From positions 186,001-250,000 of the forward strand of contig SUGL01000003.1 in assembly GCA_004963905.1 (NCBI GenBank): 64,000 nucleotides of DNA, read 5' to 3'. This document shows, one piece after another, positions 9,826-18,644 of this stretch. The position numbers were made by a program, and so were the translations under genes. How positions within the stretch are numbered: position 1 is the stretch's first letter; each line of letters opens with the position of its first letter. This DNA is from Mesorhizobium sp. GTDB taxonomy: Bacteria > Pseudomonadota > Alphaproteobacteria > Rhizobiales > Rhizobiaceae. The notes under the pieces are model-generated. The model was not told where the DNA came from and did no database searches. It saw only the letters and a program-made list of their open reading frames with translations.

Positions 9826-10836
9826 TTACTGAAATCCGATCGCGTCGACCGTGCCCTTCGGGCAACCGGCCTTGCCCGTCGGCGCCGAGGCCATGAGCAG
9901 GTCGGCGAGCTTGCTGTCGGAACCGATCGGGCCGGATAGGCCGAGCGTCAGCTCGCCGATCAGCCGCCGGCCGCTGGACGGATCGACCAGGCAGGAAACG
10001 CGCACCCGCTCGCCGGCGCCGGCGCCGAAGGCCTTGTCGAAGGCATTGCGGATCTGCTCCGACGTCAACTGCTTGCCGATGTTCTTGGTGAAAAGGTCGC
10101 GCACCGGCGAGGCATTCACCGCGCGCATCAGATTGAGCGCGTCGGAGAAATAGTCCTGCTGGCTCTTGCCGTAGCAGGTGCCGTGCTTGATCCACTCATG
10201 GCGTTCGAGCTTGGAAGCCGTGCCCGGCATAACCTGGTCGAGCTCGGCGCGCGTGCTGGCATCGAGATTGACGGGCGGCAGGTCCCCCCAATGCGCGGGG
10301 TTGTCGTTGGCCTTGTCGCCGGCCGACACTTGGCAATAGAAATTACCGTTCGGCTGCGGCCACAGCCCATGCAGGGTGAAGTGGGAGGCATCGAACTCGG
10401 TAGGGTTCTGTGCCTTGCATTCGGGCTTACTGCCCTTGGTCTCGCAGAAGGCCGGCTGCCAGCTCAGCGCGAAGACATATTCAGGCTTGCCGGAGGCAGG
10501 CTGCGACGGCTTGGCCTGGCCGGCGGGCGCCGGTGCGGCAGCGGCGCTGCCGCCGGTGACATGGCCGCAGCCGATCTTCACCCAACGCCGTTCCGGATCG
10601 GCGCCCGGAACCTGAATGAGGTAGTGAGTGGGTTCGTCCTTGTTGCCGGCCAAAAGCTGGTAGCTCTGTCCTGTTTGAGTGGACACGTCGCCGGGATTCT
10701 TGCCGCTCCTGATGGCTTGCGTCGCAGGACAGGCGCTGTCGGCCACGAAGGTGCCGCTCATCTTCACATCGGCCCGCGCCGCGCCGGCGCCAACCAGAGC
10801 CAGAACGACCGAACCCCACAATGCCCAAGCCCGCAT
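9826..10836 (-). CDS. Secreted ribonuclease T2 family protein
   Basis: The 336-residue protein has a Sec signal peptide (MRAWALWGSVVLALVGAGAARA). Both RNase T2 catalytic segments are present: CAS1 HFTLHGLWP with H156, and CAS2 ERHEWIKHGTC with H213 and H218. It should cut single-stranded RNA in the periplasm or outside. About 90 extra residues and a low-complexity Ala/Pro linker precede the catalytic domain. ATG 10836 is preferred over 10857 because GGGAG precedes it at good spacing. It is convergent with the GGDEF gene. Confidence 0.88.
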   Translation of the reverse strand: MRAWALWGSVVLALVGAGAARADVKMSGTFVADSACPATQAIRSGKNPGDVSTQTGQSYQLLAGNKDEPTHYLIQVPGADPERRWVKIGCGHVTGGSAAAAPAPAGQAKPSQPASGKPEYVFALSWQPAFCETKGSKPECKAQNPTEFDASHFTLHGLWPQPNGNFYCQVSAGDKANDNPAHWGDLPPVNLDASTRAELDQVMPGTASKLERHEWIKHGTCYGKSQQDYFSDALNLMRAVNASPVRDLFTKNIGKQLTSEQIRNAFDKAFGAGAGERVRVSCLVDPSSGRRLIGELTLGLSGPIGSDSKLADLLMASAPTGKAGCPKGTVDAIGFQ

Positions 10837-11031
10837 TCCCGCTCTCCCGGCGATCATTGAATCGTATTGAATTCGTCACACTAGAACAGGCGAAGTGTCA
10901 GAATTACGATCTTTTTCGTCGCGCGAAAATAATCCCCAGGAGAGCGATGGGCGCGCCCGATCCGGTCGAAAGGATCGCGCTCTCTTGACGCCGTCGAAAC
11001 CCTCGCCCATCAGTCGCGAAGGGAGCGAGAC

Positions 11032-11964
11032 ATGCCATTCGACAAGCAGACCAGGCTGGCCTCACCGACCGGGGCCGACCTTAACCTTTATGTGAGACAT
11101 GCGGAGACGGCCCCTCGCGCGGTCATCCAGATCAATCACGGCCTGGCCGAGCATGCGGCGCGTTACGCCCGCTTTGCCGATTTCCTCGCCGAACGCGGCT
11201 TTCATGTTTACGCCCATGACCATCGCGGTCATGGCGCGACAAAGGCACCTGACGCACCGCTCGGCAGGTTCGCCGCCGTCGACGGCATCGCCAAGGTGAT
11301 CGCCGACGTCGGCGCGGTGCATGATCTGATCGCCGTCGAGCATCCGGGATTGCCGGTCATCGTCTTCGGTCATTCGCTCGGTGCTTCGATCGCGCTGAAC
11401 TTCGTCCTTCGCCACTCGCGGCGCATCCATGCCGCCGCGATCTGGAACGGCAATTTCTCGCAAGGCCTGCTCGGCCAGCTGGCGCTGGGCATCCTCGGCT
11501 GGGAACGGATGCGGCTGGGCTCCGACGTGCCGTCGCGCCTGCCGCCGAGGCTCACCTTCCAGGCCTGGGGCAAGGCGGTGCCAAACCACAGGACCCTGTT
11601 CGACTGGCTGTCGCGCGATCCGGTCGAGGTCGACAAATACATCGCCGATCCGCTCTGCGGCTGGGATGCCTCCATCTCGATGTGGCGCGATGTGGTCAAG
11701 ATGGCGCTTCATGCCGGCAAGGATTCCAGCTTTACCGGCGTGCGGCGCGACCTTCCCGTCAACCTGGTCGGCGGCGAGAGGGACCCGGCTTCGGACTATG
11801 GCAAGGCGGTTAGCCACCTTGCCCGGCGCATGGACAGAATGGGCTTTTCGAATCTGGTTTCAAAGGTTTACGCGGAGGCGCGGCACGAAAGCCTGAACGA
11901 GGTCAATCGAGATGTCGTCATGAACGATTTCTCCGCCTGGGCGGACAACGTGCTGAAGTCGTGA
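11032..11964 (+). CDS. Alpha/beta hydrolase, monoacylglycerol lipase / lysophospholipase type (S33)
   Basis: The 310-residue cytosolic hydrolase has the oxyanion motif INHGLAEHAARYARFADFLA, then HDHRGHG. The nucleophile elbow is GHSLGAS with S115. The acid is D in GGERDPASDYG and the histidine is in EARHESLNE. This is the layout of PldB/monoglyceride lipase enzymes (COG2267). GGGAGCGAG lies 6-14 bases before the start. It is monocistronic; substrate not determined. Confidence 0.85.
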   Translation: MPFDKQTRLASPTGADLNLYVRHAETAPRAVIQINHGLAEHAARYARFADFLAERGFHVYAHDHRGHGATKAPDAPLGRFAAVDGIAKVIADVGAVHDLIAVEHPGLPVIVFGHSLGASIALNFVLRHSRRIHAAAIWNGNFSQGLLGQLALGILGWERMRLGSDVPSRLPPRLTFQAWGKAVPNHRTLFDWLSRDPVEVDKYIADPLCGWDASISMWRDVVKMALHAGKDSSFTGVRRDLPVNLVGGERDPASDYGKAVSHLARRMDRMGFSNLVSKVYAEARHESLNEVNRDVVMNDFSAWADNVLKS

Positions 11965-12013
11965 TCGGCGTGGCCTACAGCATGAGTCGTGACACAGCCT
12001 GCTACGATTGATA

Positions 12014-12062
12014 GTGCATGGCGCCCAAAAGTGCGCAGCGGTTTTGGGATAACGACATGCAC
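12014..12062. repeat. Hairpin repeat, family B, copy 2 (short form)
   Basis: An imperfect palindrome with outer arms GTGCATG / CATGCAC and inner arms CCCAAAA / TTTTGGG around GTGCGCAGCG. It matches copies at 2920-2968 and, inverted, at 34474-34522. The AAAACAAAG-type tail is only partly kept (ACAAAGCAGG). Confidence 0.7.
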
Positions 12063-12105
12063 AAAGCAGGATTCTAGGCTGCGCTTCGTCAAACCACGGT
12101 GATCC

Positions 12106-13281
12106 ATGGCTGAACCTCCGCTGAAAGGCATCCGCGTTATCGAACTGGCCCGCATCCTGGCGGGACCTTGGGCCGGGCAGTTGCTCGCCGACCTCGGCGC
12201 CGATGTCATCAAGGTCGAGAGCCCGGACGGCGGCGACGACACCCGCAAATGGGGGCCGCCCTTCGTCATGAGCCATGAGGGCGAGAACCTTTCAGCGGCC
12301 TATTACCATTCCTGCAATCGCGGCAAGCGCTCGATCGCCATCGATTTCTCCAAACCGGAGGGCGCCGACACCCTGCGCCGCCTCGTCGCCTCGGCCGACG
12401 TGCTGATCGAGAACTTCAAGCTTGGCGGGCTGAAGAAATACGGCCTCGACTATGAGAGCCTGAAGACGGTCAACCCGCGCCTTATCTATTGCTCGATCAC
12501 CGGCTTCGGCCAGGATGGCCCGTATGCGCCGCGCGCTGGCTACGATTTCATCATCCAGGCCATGGCCGGCATGATGTCGATCACCGGCGAGGCCGGCCGC
12601 GAGCCGCAGAAGGCTGGCGTCGCCATCTCCGATCTCTTCACCGGCCTCTATTCGGTGATCGCCATCCAGGCGGCACTGCGCCACGCCGAGAAGACCGGCG
12701 AAGGCCAGCATATCGACATGGCGCTCTACGACAGCCAGATCTCGGCGCTCGGCAACCAGAACCTCAACTATCTGGTTTCGGGCAAGTCGCCGGTGCAGAT
12801 GGGCAACGCCCATATGAACATCGCGCCCTATGAGGTGCTGCCGGTGAAGAACGGCCACATCATCCTCGCAGTCGGCAATGACGGCCAGTTCGGCAAGTTC
12901 TGCTCAGTGGTCGGTCTGACCGACTTGCCCGCCAACCCCGATTTCGCCACCAACCCCGCCCGCGTCGCCAATCGCGCCAGGCTGCGCGAGCTGATCATCG
13001 AGGTGTTGAGCACCTGGGATCGCGATCCGCTTTTGGCGAAGCTCGAAACCGCCGGCGTTCCGGCAAGCCCGATCAACACGATCGGCCAGATGTTCGCCGA
13101 CCCGCAGACGATCGCGCGCGGCATGCGGCTCGACCTCGACGACGGCCATGGCAATTTGCTGCCTTCCGTGCGCGCGCCGATGGTGATGTCGGGCACGCCG
13201 CTCGTCTACGAGCGCCCCTCGCCGCGCCTTGGCGAGCACACTGCAGAAATCCTTGCCGAACTGGAGAGATCAGCAAAATGA
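12106..13281 (+). CDS. CaiB/BaiF family (family III) CoA-transferase
   Basis: The 391-residue protein starts with the family signature GIRVIELARILAGPWAGQLLADLGADVIKVE. The catalytic aspartate is D176 in AISDLFTGLYSV, as in formyl-CoA:oxalate CoA-transferase. RPSPRLGEHTAEIL is the normal C-terminus. It moves CoA between carboxylic acids; the acid is unknown. Its stop overlaps the start of the ThDP enzyme, so the two products probably act in one pathway, for example activation of a carboxylate followed by decarboxylation or carboligation. That link is inferred. Confidence 0.85.
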   Translation: MAEPPLKGIRVIELARILAGPWAGQLLADLGADVIKVESPDGGDDTRKWGPPFVMSHEGENLSAAYYHSCNRGKRSIAIDFSKPEGADTLRRLVASADVLIENFKLGGLKKYGLDYESLKTVNPRLIYCSITGFGQDGPYAPRAGYDFIIQAMAGMMSITGEAGREPQKAGVAISDLFTGLYSVIAIQAALRHAEKTGEGQHIDMALYDSQISALGNQNLNYLVSGKSPVQMGNAHMNIAPYEVLPVKNGHIILAVGNDGQFGKFCSVVGLTDLPANPDFATNPARVANRARLRELIIEVLSTWDRDPLLAKLETAGVPASPINTIGQMFADPQTIARGMRLDLDDGHGNLLPSVRAPMVMSGTPLVYERPSPRLGEHTAEILAELERSAK

Positions 13282-14927
13282 AGACCGGCGGACAACTGAT
13301 CGTCGAGGCGCTCGAAGCGAACGGCACCGACCGCATCTTCTGCGTGCCCGGCGAATCCTATCTGGCTGTGCTCGACGCGCTGCACGACTCCTCGATCCGC
13401 ACCATCGTCTGCCGCCAGGAAGGCGGTGCCGCGATGATGGCCGACTGTCAGGGGCGCCTGACCGGCAAGCCCGGCATCTGCTTCGTCACTCGCGGCCCCG
13501 GCGCCACCAATGCTTCGGCCGGCATCCACATCGCCATGCAGGATTCGGTGCCGCTGATCCTGTTCATCGGCCAGGTCGCCAGCCACGCCAAGGGGCGCGA
13601 GGCTTTCCAGGAGGTCGACTACAAGCGCTTCTTCGGCGACATCGCCAAATGGGTGGTCGAGATCGACGATGCGTCGCGCATCCCGGAATTCGTCACCCGC
13701 GCCTTCGCGGTCGCGACGTCAGGCAGGCCCGGCCCTGTCGTCATCTCGCTGCCCGAGGACATGCTGACCAGCGAGGTCGAGGCGCCGGAAGCGCTTCCGC
13801 ACACGCCGGTCGAGACGCGTCCCGGCGAGGCCGAGCTCGACGCGCTGGAAATGCTGCTCAACGGCGCCAAGCGCCCATTTGCCATCCTCGGCGGCACGCG
13901 CTGGAATGAGGAAGCCGTGGCGCATATGCGCGCGATCGCCGACGCATGGTCGCTGCCGGTAGGCTGCTCTTTCCGTCGCCAGATGCTGTTCGACCATTTG
14001 CATGCGAACTACGCCGGCGACGTCGGCATCGGCATCAACCCGAAGCTGGCGGCACAGATCAAGCAGGCCGACGTCGTGCTGCTGATCGGTGGCCGCATGG
14101 GCGAGATGCCCTCTTCCGATTACACGCTGCTCAAAAGCCCCTACCCCGACCAGGCGCTGGTGCATGTTCATGCCGACGCCGGCGAGCTCGGCCGCGTCTA
14201 CCGCCCGACACTGGCGATCAACGCCTCGCCCTCGGCTTTCGTAGCGGCTTTTGCCAAGCGCAAACCGGCCGGCACGCCTTCGTGGGGGGAAGAAACGGCG
14301 AAAGCGCACGCCGCCTATCTCGAATGGTCGACACCGCCTGAGACCGGCCCCGGCGCCGTGCAGATGGGGCCGATCATGAAATATCTGGACGAGACGCTGC
14401 CGGAAGACGCCATCCTGACCAACGGCGCCGGCAACTATGCCACCTGGGTGCACCGCTTCTACCGCTCCCGCCGCTTCGGCACGCAGGCCGCGCCGACCTC
14501 CGGGTCGATGGGCTACGGCACTCCGGCCGCAGTCGCCGCCAAATCGCTGTTCCCGGATCGCACCGTGGTTGCCTTTGCCGGCGACGGCTGCTTCCTGATG
14601 AACGGGCAGGAATTCGCGACCGCCGTCCAATACGACCTGCCGATCATCGTAGTGGTGGTCAACAACGGCATTTACGGCACGATCCGCATGCATCAGGAGC
14701 GGGAATATCCGAGCCGTGTCGTCGCCACCACCCTCAAGAACCCCGACTTTGCTGCGCTTGCCCGCTCCTATGGCGGCCATGGCGAGACGGTCGAAAAGAC
14801 CGAAGACTTCGCGCCGGCCTTCGAACGCGCGCGCGCCAGCGGCAAGCCGGCGATCGTCGAGATCAGGCTCGATCCCGAGGCGATCACACCGACCCGCACG
14901 CTGACGCAGATCCGCGACAAGTCGTGA
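13278..14927 (+). CDS. Thiamine-diphosphate-dependent enzyme, acetolactate synthase large-subunit-like
   Basis: The 549-residue protein has all three ThDP-enzyme domains. The activating glutamate is E48 (CRQEGGAAMMADCQGRLTG), and the ThDP/Mg motif runs from GDGCFLMNGQEFATA to VVVNNGIYG (about 435-465). It is shorter than anabolic IlvB and has no ilvH neighbour, so it is more likely a catabolic decarboxylase or carboligase. It is translationally coupled to the CaiB-type gene. Oxalyl-CoA decarboxylase is one possibility suggested by the pairing, but I see no clear support for that substrate. Confidence 0.82.
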   Translation: MKTGGQLIVEALEANGTDRIFCVPGESYLAVLDALHDSSIRTIVCRQEGGAAMMADCQGRLTGKPGICFVTRGPGATNASAGIHIAMQDSVPLILFIGQVASHAKGREAFQEVDYKRFFGDIAKWVVEIDDASRIPEFVTRAFAVATSGRPGPVVISLPEDMLTSEVEAPEALPHTPVETRPGEAELDALEMLLNGAKRPFAILGGTRWNEEAVAHMRAIADAWSLPVGCSFRRQMLFDHLHANYAGDVGIGINPKLAAQIKQADVVLLIGGRMGEMPSSDYTLLKSPYPDQALVHVHADAGELGRVYRPTLAINASPSAFVAAFAKRKPAGTPSWGEETAKAHAAYLEWSTPPETGPGAVQMGPIMKYLDETLPEDAILTNGAGNYATWVHRFYRSRRFGTQAAPTSGSMGYGTPAAVAAKSLFPDRTVVAFAGDGCFLMNGQEFATAVQYDLPIIVVVVNNGIYGTIRMHQEREYPSRVVATTLKNPDFAALARSYGGHGETVEKTEDFAPAFERARASGKPAIVEIRLDPEAITPTRTLTQIRDKS

Positions 14928-14929
14928 TC

Positions 14930-14967
14930 AGGCAAAAAACGAGGCGGGCGCCCGCCTCGTTTTGCCT
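14930..14967. terminator. Bidirectional Rho-independent terminator
   Basis: A near-perfect stem, GAGGCGGGCGCCCGCCTC at 14941-14958, is flanked by AAAAAAC on the left and GTTTT on the right. It lies between the convergent ThDP-enzyme and CHRD genes and can serve both. Confidence 0.85.
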
Positions 14968-14979
14968 GCCGAAACTCTG

Positions 14980-15426
14980 TTACATCGTCGCCGCGGCCTT
15001 CTCGATCTGGCCGCGAATCTCACCGTCCGGATTCGCCTTGGTGTGGACGTTGACATAGTACTTGCCGGCCTCGAGGTCGGCCGCCTGCGCATCAGTCAGC
15101 GTCGCCGAGCCCTTCATCGGGCTCTTCGTCTTCTTGAACGGGATCACCGGATCGGCGTTTTGGCCCATCGCGGCCGGGCCGTGAATATGAGCGGCTACCG
15201 CCGGCCCGCTGAGGCCGGAATATTTCACGTTCCAGCTGAGCTTCTTGCTGGTGGTGTTGAACGTGAATGTTGCAGTCCCCTTGCCCTTGGTGGTGACAGG
15301 CGGGGTCTGCTGACCACCATCGAGCGTCGCCTTGAACTTCATCGTCTCGGCCATGGCCGGCGCTGCAAGCAGGAAGGCGGTCGAGATGGCGAGTGCCGAA
15401 AGCAGCGGCAAGGATTGGATGCGCAT
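14980..15426 (-). CDS. Secreted CHRD domain protein
   Basis: The 148-residue protein has a signal peptide (MRIQSLPLLSALAISTAFLLAAPAMA) and a single CHRD domain filling the rest. It begins FKATLDGGQQTPPV, has the conserved AAHIHGPA turn and ends YYVNVHTKANPDGEIRGQI. CHRD domains were first seen in chordin; bacterial copies are periplasmic or secreted and of unknown function. GGAGG precedes the ATG by about 7 bases, which decides the start over 15528. The gene stands alone. Confidence 0.85.
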   Translation of the reverse strand: MRIQSLPLLSALAISTAFLLAAPAMAETMKFKATLDGGQQTPPVTTKGKGTATFTFNTTSKKLSWNVKYSGLSGPAVAAHIHGPAAMGQNADPVIPFKKTKSPMKGSATLTDAQAADLEAGKYYVNVHTKANPDGEIRGQIEKAAATM

Positions 15427-15546
15427 TGAAGGACCTCCGTTTGGCTGACGCGTCCGCCACAGCTCCCCGGGCGCGCGGATGCACCTACAGCAACGGTTTG
15501 CCGGCGCTTTGTATCCCTGCGCACGCATATTTTACCGGCACCAACG

Positions 15547-15570
15547 AAAAAGGGGCGGTCGCCCGCCCCT
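15547..15570 (-). terminator. Rho-independent terminator of the NMT1-type transporter operon
   Basis: On the reverse strand GGGGCGG-GCGA-CCGCCCC is followed directly by TTTTT. It lies 25 bases after the stop of the substrate-binding protein gene. Confidence 0.85.
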
Positions 15571-15594
15571 TTCCGGTCGGTCGAAGGCCCGATT

Positions 15595-16566
15595 TTACTT
15601 GATCGCCTTGTCGGTGATCGCGGTCGTGTAGGCGCCCGAAGGCTCCTTGGCGATGATCTTCTGGTCGAGCAGCGCCTTGGCGGTGCGCTCGTAGGTTGCC
15701 GGATCGAGCTTGCCGTCGGCATTGTCGATCAGCTTGGCGACTTCGCCCATCATGCGCTTCTGGTGGTTCTCGTCCTGGCCGCCATTGTCCATGACGATTC
15801 CGGCCGCTTCGTCCGAATTGTCGACGGCGTATTTCCAGCCCTTCATCGAGGCGCGCACGAAGCGCACCATCTTGTCCTCGAAGGCCGGATCCTTGAGCTT
15901 GTCCTCAAGCGCATAGAGCCCGTCCTCGAGCAGGTCGTTGCCCATCGCCGAGTAGTTGAAGACGGTGAGCTGTTCCGGCTTGTAGCCGGCATCGATCAGC
16001 TGCCAGTACTCGTTGTAGGTCATGACCGAGATGCAGTCCGCCTGCTTCTGGATCAGCGGCTGCACGTCGAAGCTCTGCTTCAGCACGGTGACGCCGTCCT
16101 TGCCGCCGTCGGTCTTCAGGCCGAGCTTGTTCATCCAGGCGTAGAACGGATACTCGTTGCCGAAGAACCAGACGCCGAGCGTATGGCCCTTGAAGTCGGC
16201 TTCGGTCTTGATCGGGCCGTCCTTCGGGCAGACCAGCTCCATGCCGGCCTTCTTGAACGGCTGGGCGATGTTGACCAGCGGCACGCCTTTCTCGCGCGCG
16301 GCCAGCGCGCCGCCCATCCAGTCGACGATGACGTCGGCGCCGCCGCCGGCGATCACCTGCTCCGGCGCGATGTCCGGACCGCCAGGCTTGATGTCGACAT
16401 CGAGGCCCTCGGCATCATAGAAGCCCTTGGCCTTGGCGACATAGTAGCCGGCGAATTGAGCCTGCGTGACCCATTTCAGCTGCAGCGTCACCTTGTCGGC
16501 GGCCATCGCCTGGAAAGCGGCCAGCGACATCGCGCCGGCCAAAGCAGAAATTACCAGTCTTTTCAT
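15595..16566 (-). CDS. ABC transporter substrate-binding protein, NMT1/THI5-like
   Basis: The 323-residue periplasmic protein has a signal peptide ending at AMAAD. The NMT1/THI5 (SsuA/ThiY) pattern follows: LQLKWVTQAQFAGYYVAKAKGFY, GLDVDIKPGGPD and VIVDWMGGALAAREKG. Such proteins bind pyrimidine moieties (HMP analogues), riboflavin precursors, nitriles or alkanesulfonates. Two permeases and an ATPase are upstream, and the dihydropyrimidinase block is next, so a pyrimidine or its breakdown product is the likely ligand. That substrate is inferred. It is the last gene of its operon, followed by a terminator. Confidence 0.82.
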   Translation of the reverse strand: MKRLVISALAGAMSLAAFQAMAADKVTLQLKWVTQAQFAGYYVAKAKGFYDAEGLDVDIKPGGPDIAPEQVIAGGGADVIVDWMGGALAAREKGVPLVNIAQPFKKAGMELVCPKDGPIKTEADFKGHTLGVWFFGNEYPFYAWMNKLGLKTDGGKDGVTVLKQSFDVQPLIQKQADCISVMTYNEYWQLIDAGYKPEQLTVFNYSAMGNDLLEDGLYALEDKLKDPAFEDKMVRFVRASMKGWKYAVDNSDEAAGIVMDNGGQDENHQKRMMGEVAKLIDNADGKLDPATYERTAKALLDQKIIAKEPSGAYTTAITDKAIK

Positions 16567-16605
16567 ATTTTTACCCTCTGAAGTTAGCGCCCAAACCCAC
16601 CGCCC

Positions 16606-17760
16606 CTATCCACCACGGACAGAGGGATGCCAAAACGTGACGGCTCTCTCGATAAGAGCGACCACGCCATAAAAGACCGAACCCGCCAGTGCTGCAACTG
16701 CGATTTCGGCCCAAACCATGTCGATGTTCATCCGCCCGACTTCCGTCGAAATGCGGAATCCCATGCCGACGACCGGCGTGCCGAAGAACTCCGCGACGAT
16801 GGCGCCGATCAGCGCCAGCGTCGAGTTGATCTTCAGCGCGTTGAAGATGAACGGCATCGCCGCCGGCAGCCTGAGTTTCAGCAATGTCGGCCAGTAATCC
16901 GACGCATAGGTGCGCATCAGGTCTCGCTCCATGTGGCCGGATGCGGCAAGTCCGGCCACCGTATTCACTAGCATCGGGAAGAAGGTCATGATGATGACGA
17001 CCGCAGCCTTGGACGGCCAGTCGAAGCCGAACCACATCACCATGATCGGCGCGACGCCGATGATCGGCAGCGCCGAAACCATGTTGCCGATCGGCAAGAG
17101 GCCGCGCCGCAAGAACGGCACCCGGTCGGCGAGGATGGCGACGACGAAGCCGGCGAGGTTGCCGACGATATAGCCAATCAGCACTGCCTTGAAGATCGTC
17201 TGCCGCACATCCTCACCAAGGATCGGCAGCGAGTTGGCGATGCGGGCGCCTATGGCGCTCGGCGGCGGCAAAAGGATGAAGGGGATGCCGGCGCCACGCG
17301 TCACCGCTTCCCAGATGATCAGGATCCAGGCGCCAAAGATCGCCGGGACGATCAGGCGCAATCCAGTCTTCGCCCCGTTCGCAGTAGGCCGCAGGGAGGA
17401 TAACAGGGCCGCGCAACGCCAGGCGAGCAGCCAGGCCGCGGCGAGAGCCAGGAAATAGGGCGCCAGCGCCGTGCCCTCGAAACCGGCGATGCCCTTGATC
17501 AGAAGCCAGGCGGCGACATGGGCGCCGATGAACAGGATCACAGCCTCGACGATAGGCGCGAGCCTGACCGCCGAGACCAGCGCCGCGATCAGCAGCAAGC
17601 CGAGGATCAGCCCCTTCGTGCCCATATACGGGTAGGCGATCGTTGCCGTGGGCTGCGTGAGCGCGGCCGCTTCCGGTTTCGACATTGCGCCAAGCGCGAA
17701 GGCAATGAGGCAAAAGAGGATTGCCAGCACCGATTGCCAGGACGGTTTCAGCCAGGTCAT
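16606..17760 (-). CDS. ABC transporter permease, SsuC/TauC type, with extended N-terminus
   Basis: The 384-residue protein ends in a BPD_transp_1 permease domain, with the EAA loop near LMRTYASDYWPTLLKLRLPAAMPFIFNALKI. Its first about 130 residues add four or more hydrophobic segments not found in the companion permease. ATG 17760 overlaps the stop of the upstream permease (ATGA), so the two are coupled and probably form a heterodimeric channel. Longer upstream readings in this frame run antisense or out of frame to the first permease gene and are not coding. Confidence 0.85.
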   Translation of the reverse strand: MTWLKPSWQSVLAILFCLIAFALGAMSKPEAAALTQPTATIAYPYMGTKGLILGLLLIAALVSAVRLAPIVEAVILFIGAHVAAWLLIKGIAGFEGTALAPYFLALAAAWLLAWRCAALLSSLRPTANGAKTGLRLIVPAIFGAWILIIWEAVTRGAGIPFILLPPPSAIGARIANSLPILGEDVRQTIFKAVLIGYIVGNLAGFVVAILADRVPFLRRGLLPIGNMVSALPIIGVAPIMVMWFGFDWPSKAAVVIIMTFFPMLVNTVAGLAASGHMERDLMRTYASDYWPTLLKLRLPAAMPFIFNALKINSTLALIGAIVAEFFGTPVVGMGFRISTEVGRMNIDMVWAEIAVAALAGSVFYGVVALIERAVTFWHPSVRGG

Positions 17761-18635
17761 GCCTGCCTCCCGCCCATGGCGCGGTCGACAAGGCGTCCGG
17801 CGATGCCGACCACCATGACCAGAAGTGCGGCCACCACCGAGCCTGCGACCAGCGCCGACCATATATCGATGGTCTGGCTGTAATAGGCCCCGGAGAGCAG
17901 CTTGGCGCCGATACCGGCGACGGCGCCCGTCGGCAACTCGCCGACGATGGCGCCGACCAGGCTCGCCGCCACCGCCACCTTCATCGAGGTGAACAGGAAC
18001 GGCACCGATGCCGGCACGCGCAGCTTCCAGAAGGTCTGCGAGGCGCTGGCATTGTAGGTGTGCATCAGGTCGAGATGCATGATCTCGGGCGAGCGCAGGC
18101 CCTTCACCATGCCGACGGCGACCGGGAAGAAGGAGAGATAGGTCGAGATCAACGCTTTGGGGATCAGGCCGGTGATGCCGACCGCCGCCAGCACCACGAT
18201 GATCATCGGCGCCACCGCCAGGATCGGAATGGTCTGCGAGGCGATGATCCACGGCATCAGGCTGCGGTCGAGCGTCGTCACATGCACGATGCCGACCGCA
18301 ATGACGATGCCGAGCGCGGTGCCGAAGGCAAAGCCGAGCAGCGTCGAGGACAACGTCACCCAGGCGTTGTAGACCAGGCTCCGGTTCGAGGTGACGCTGC
18401 GCAGGAATGTGTTCTCGAAGAAGTTCACCGCCACCTGATGCGGCGCCGGCAGCGTCGGCTTCGGCTGCGACAGCGTCTTGCCGATGAATTCGGCGGTGCC
18501 GGGAGTCTGGTTGGCCCGTTGGTCGAGATCGCGCTGGAACGGCGCGTTGAGGATGACGGCGAAGACATACCAGATCACCACCACGCCGGCGAGGATAGTG
18601 GTGACGGGGATGATCTTGGAGCGGAAGGAATCCAT
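17757..18635 (-). CDS. ABC transporter permease, SsuC/ThiX type
   Basis: The 292-residue inner-membrane protein has an N-terminal anchor (IIPVTTILAGVVVIWYVFAVI) and a BPD_transp_1 domain with the EAA-type loop LMHTYNASASQTFWKLRVPASVPFLFTSMKVAV. It is the first permease of the NMT1-type importer and is coupled to the next gene. A repeat-rich spacer of 366 bases separates it from the ATPase gene, which is unusual within a transporter operon and may weaken co-transcription. Confidence 0.88.
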   Translation of the reverse strand: MDSFRSKIIPVTTILAGVVVIWYVFAVILNAPFQRDLDQRANQTPGTAEFIGKTLSQPKPTLPAPHQVAVNFFENTFLRSVTSNRSLVYNAWVTLSSTLLGFAFGTALGIVIAVGIVHVTTLDRSLMPWIIASQTIPILAVAPMIIVVLAAVGITGLIPKALISTYLSFFPVAVGMVKGLRSPEIMHLDLMHTYNASASQTFWKLRVPASVPFLFTSMKVAVAASLVGAIVGELPTGAVAGIGAKLLSGAYYSQTIDIWSALVAGSVVAALLVMVVGIAGRLVDRAMGGRQA

Positions 18636-18644
18636 CAGCGCGGC

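Noticed and set aside
15547..15570. Terminator assigned to the CHRD gene
   Set aside because: The T-run is on the reverse strand after the binding-protein stop and upstream of the CHRD promoter, so it belongs to the transporter operon.
17761..18252. In-frame extension upstream of the second permease
   Set aside because: This part overlaps the first permease gene in another frame and is Arg/Gly/His-rich. The ATG at 17760 sits in the normal ATGA overlap.
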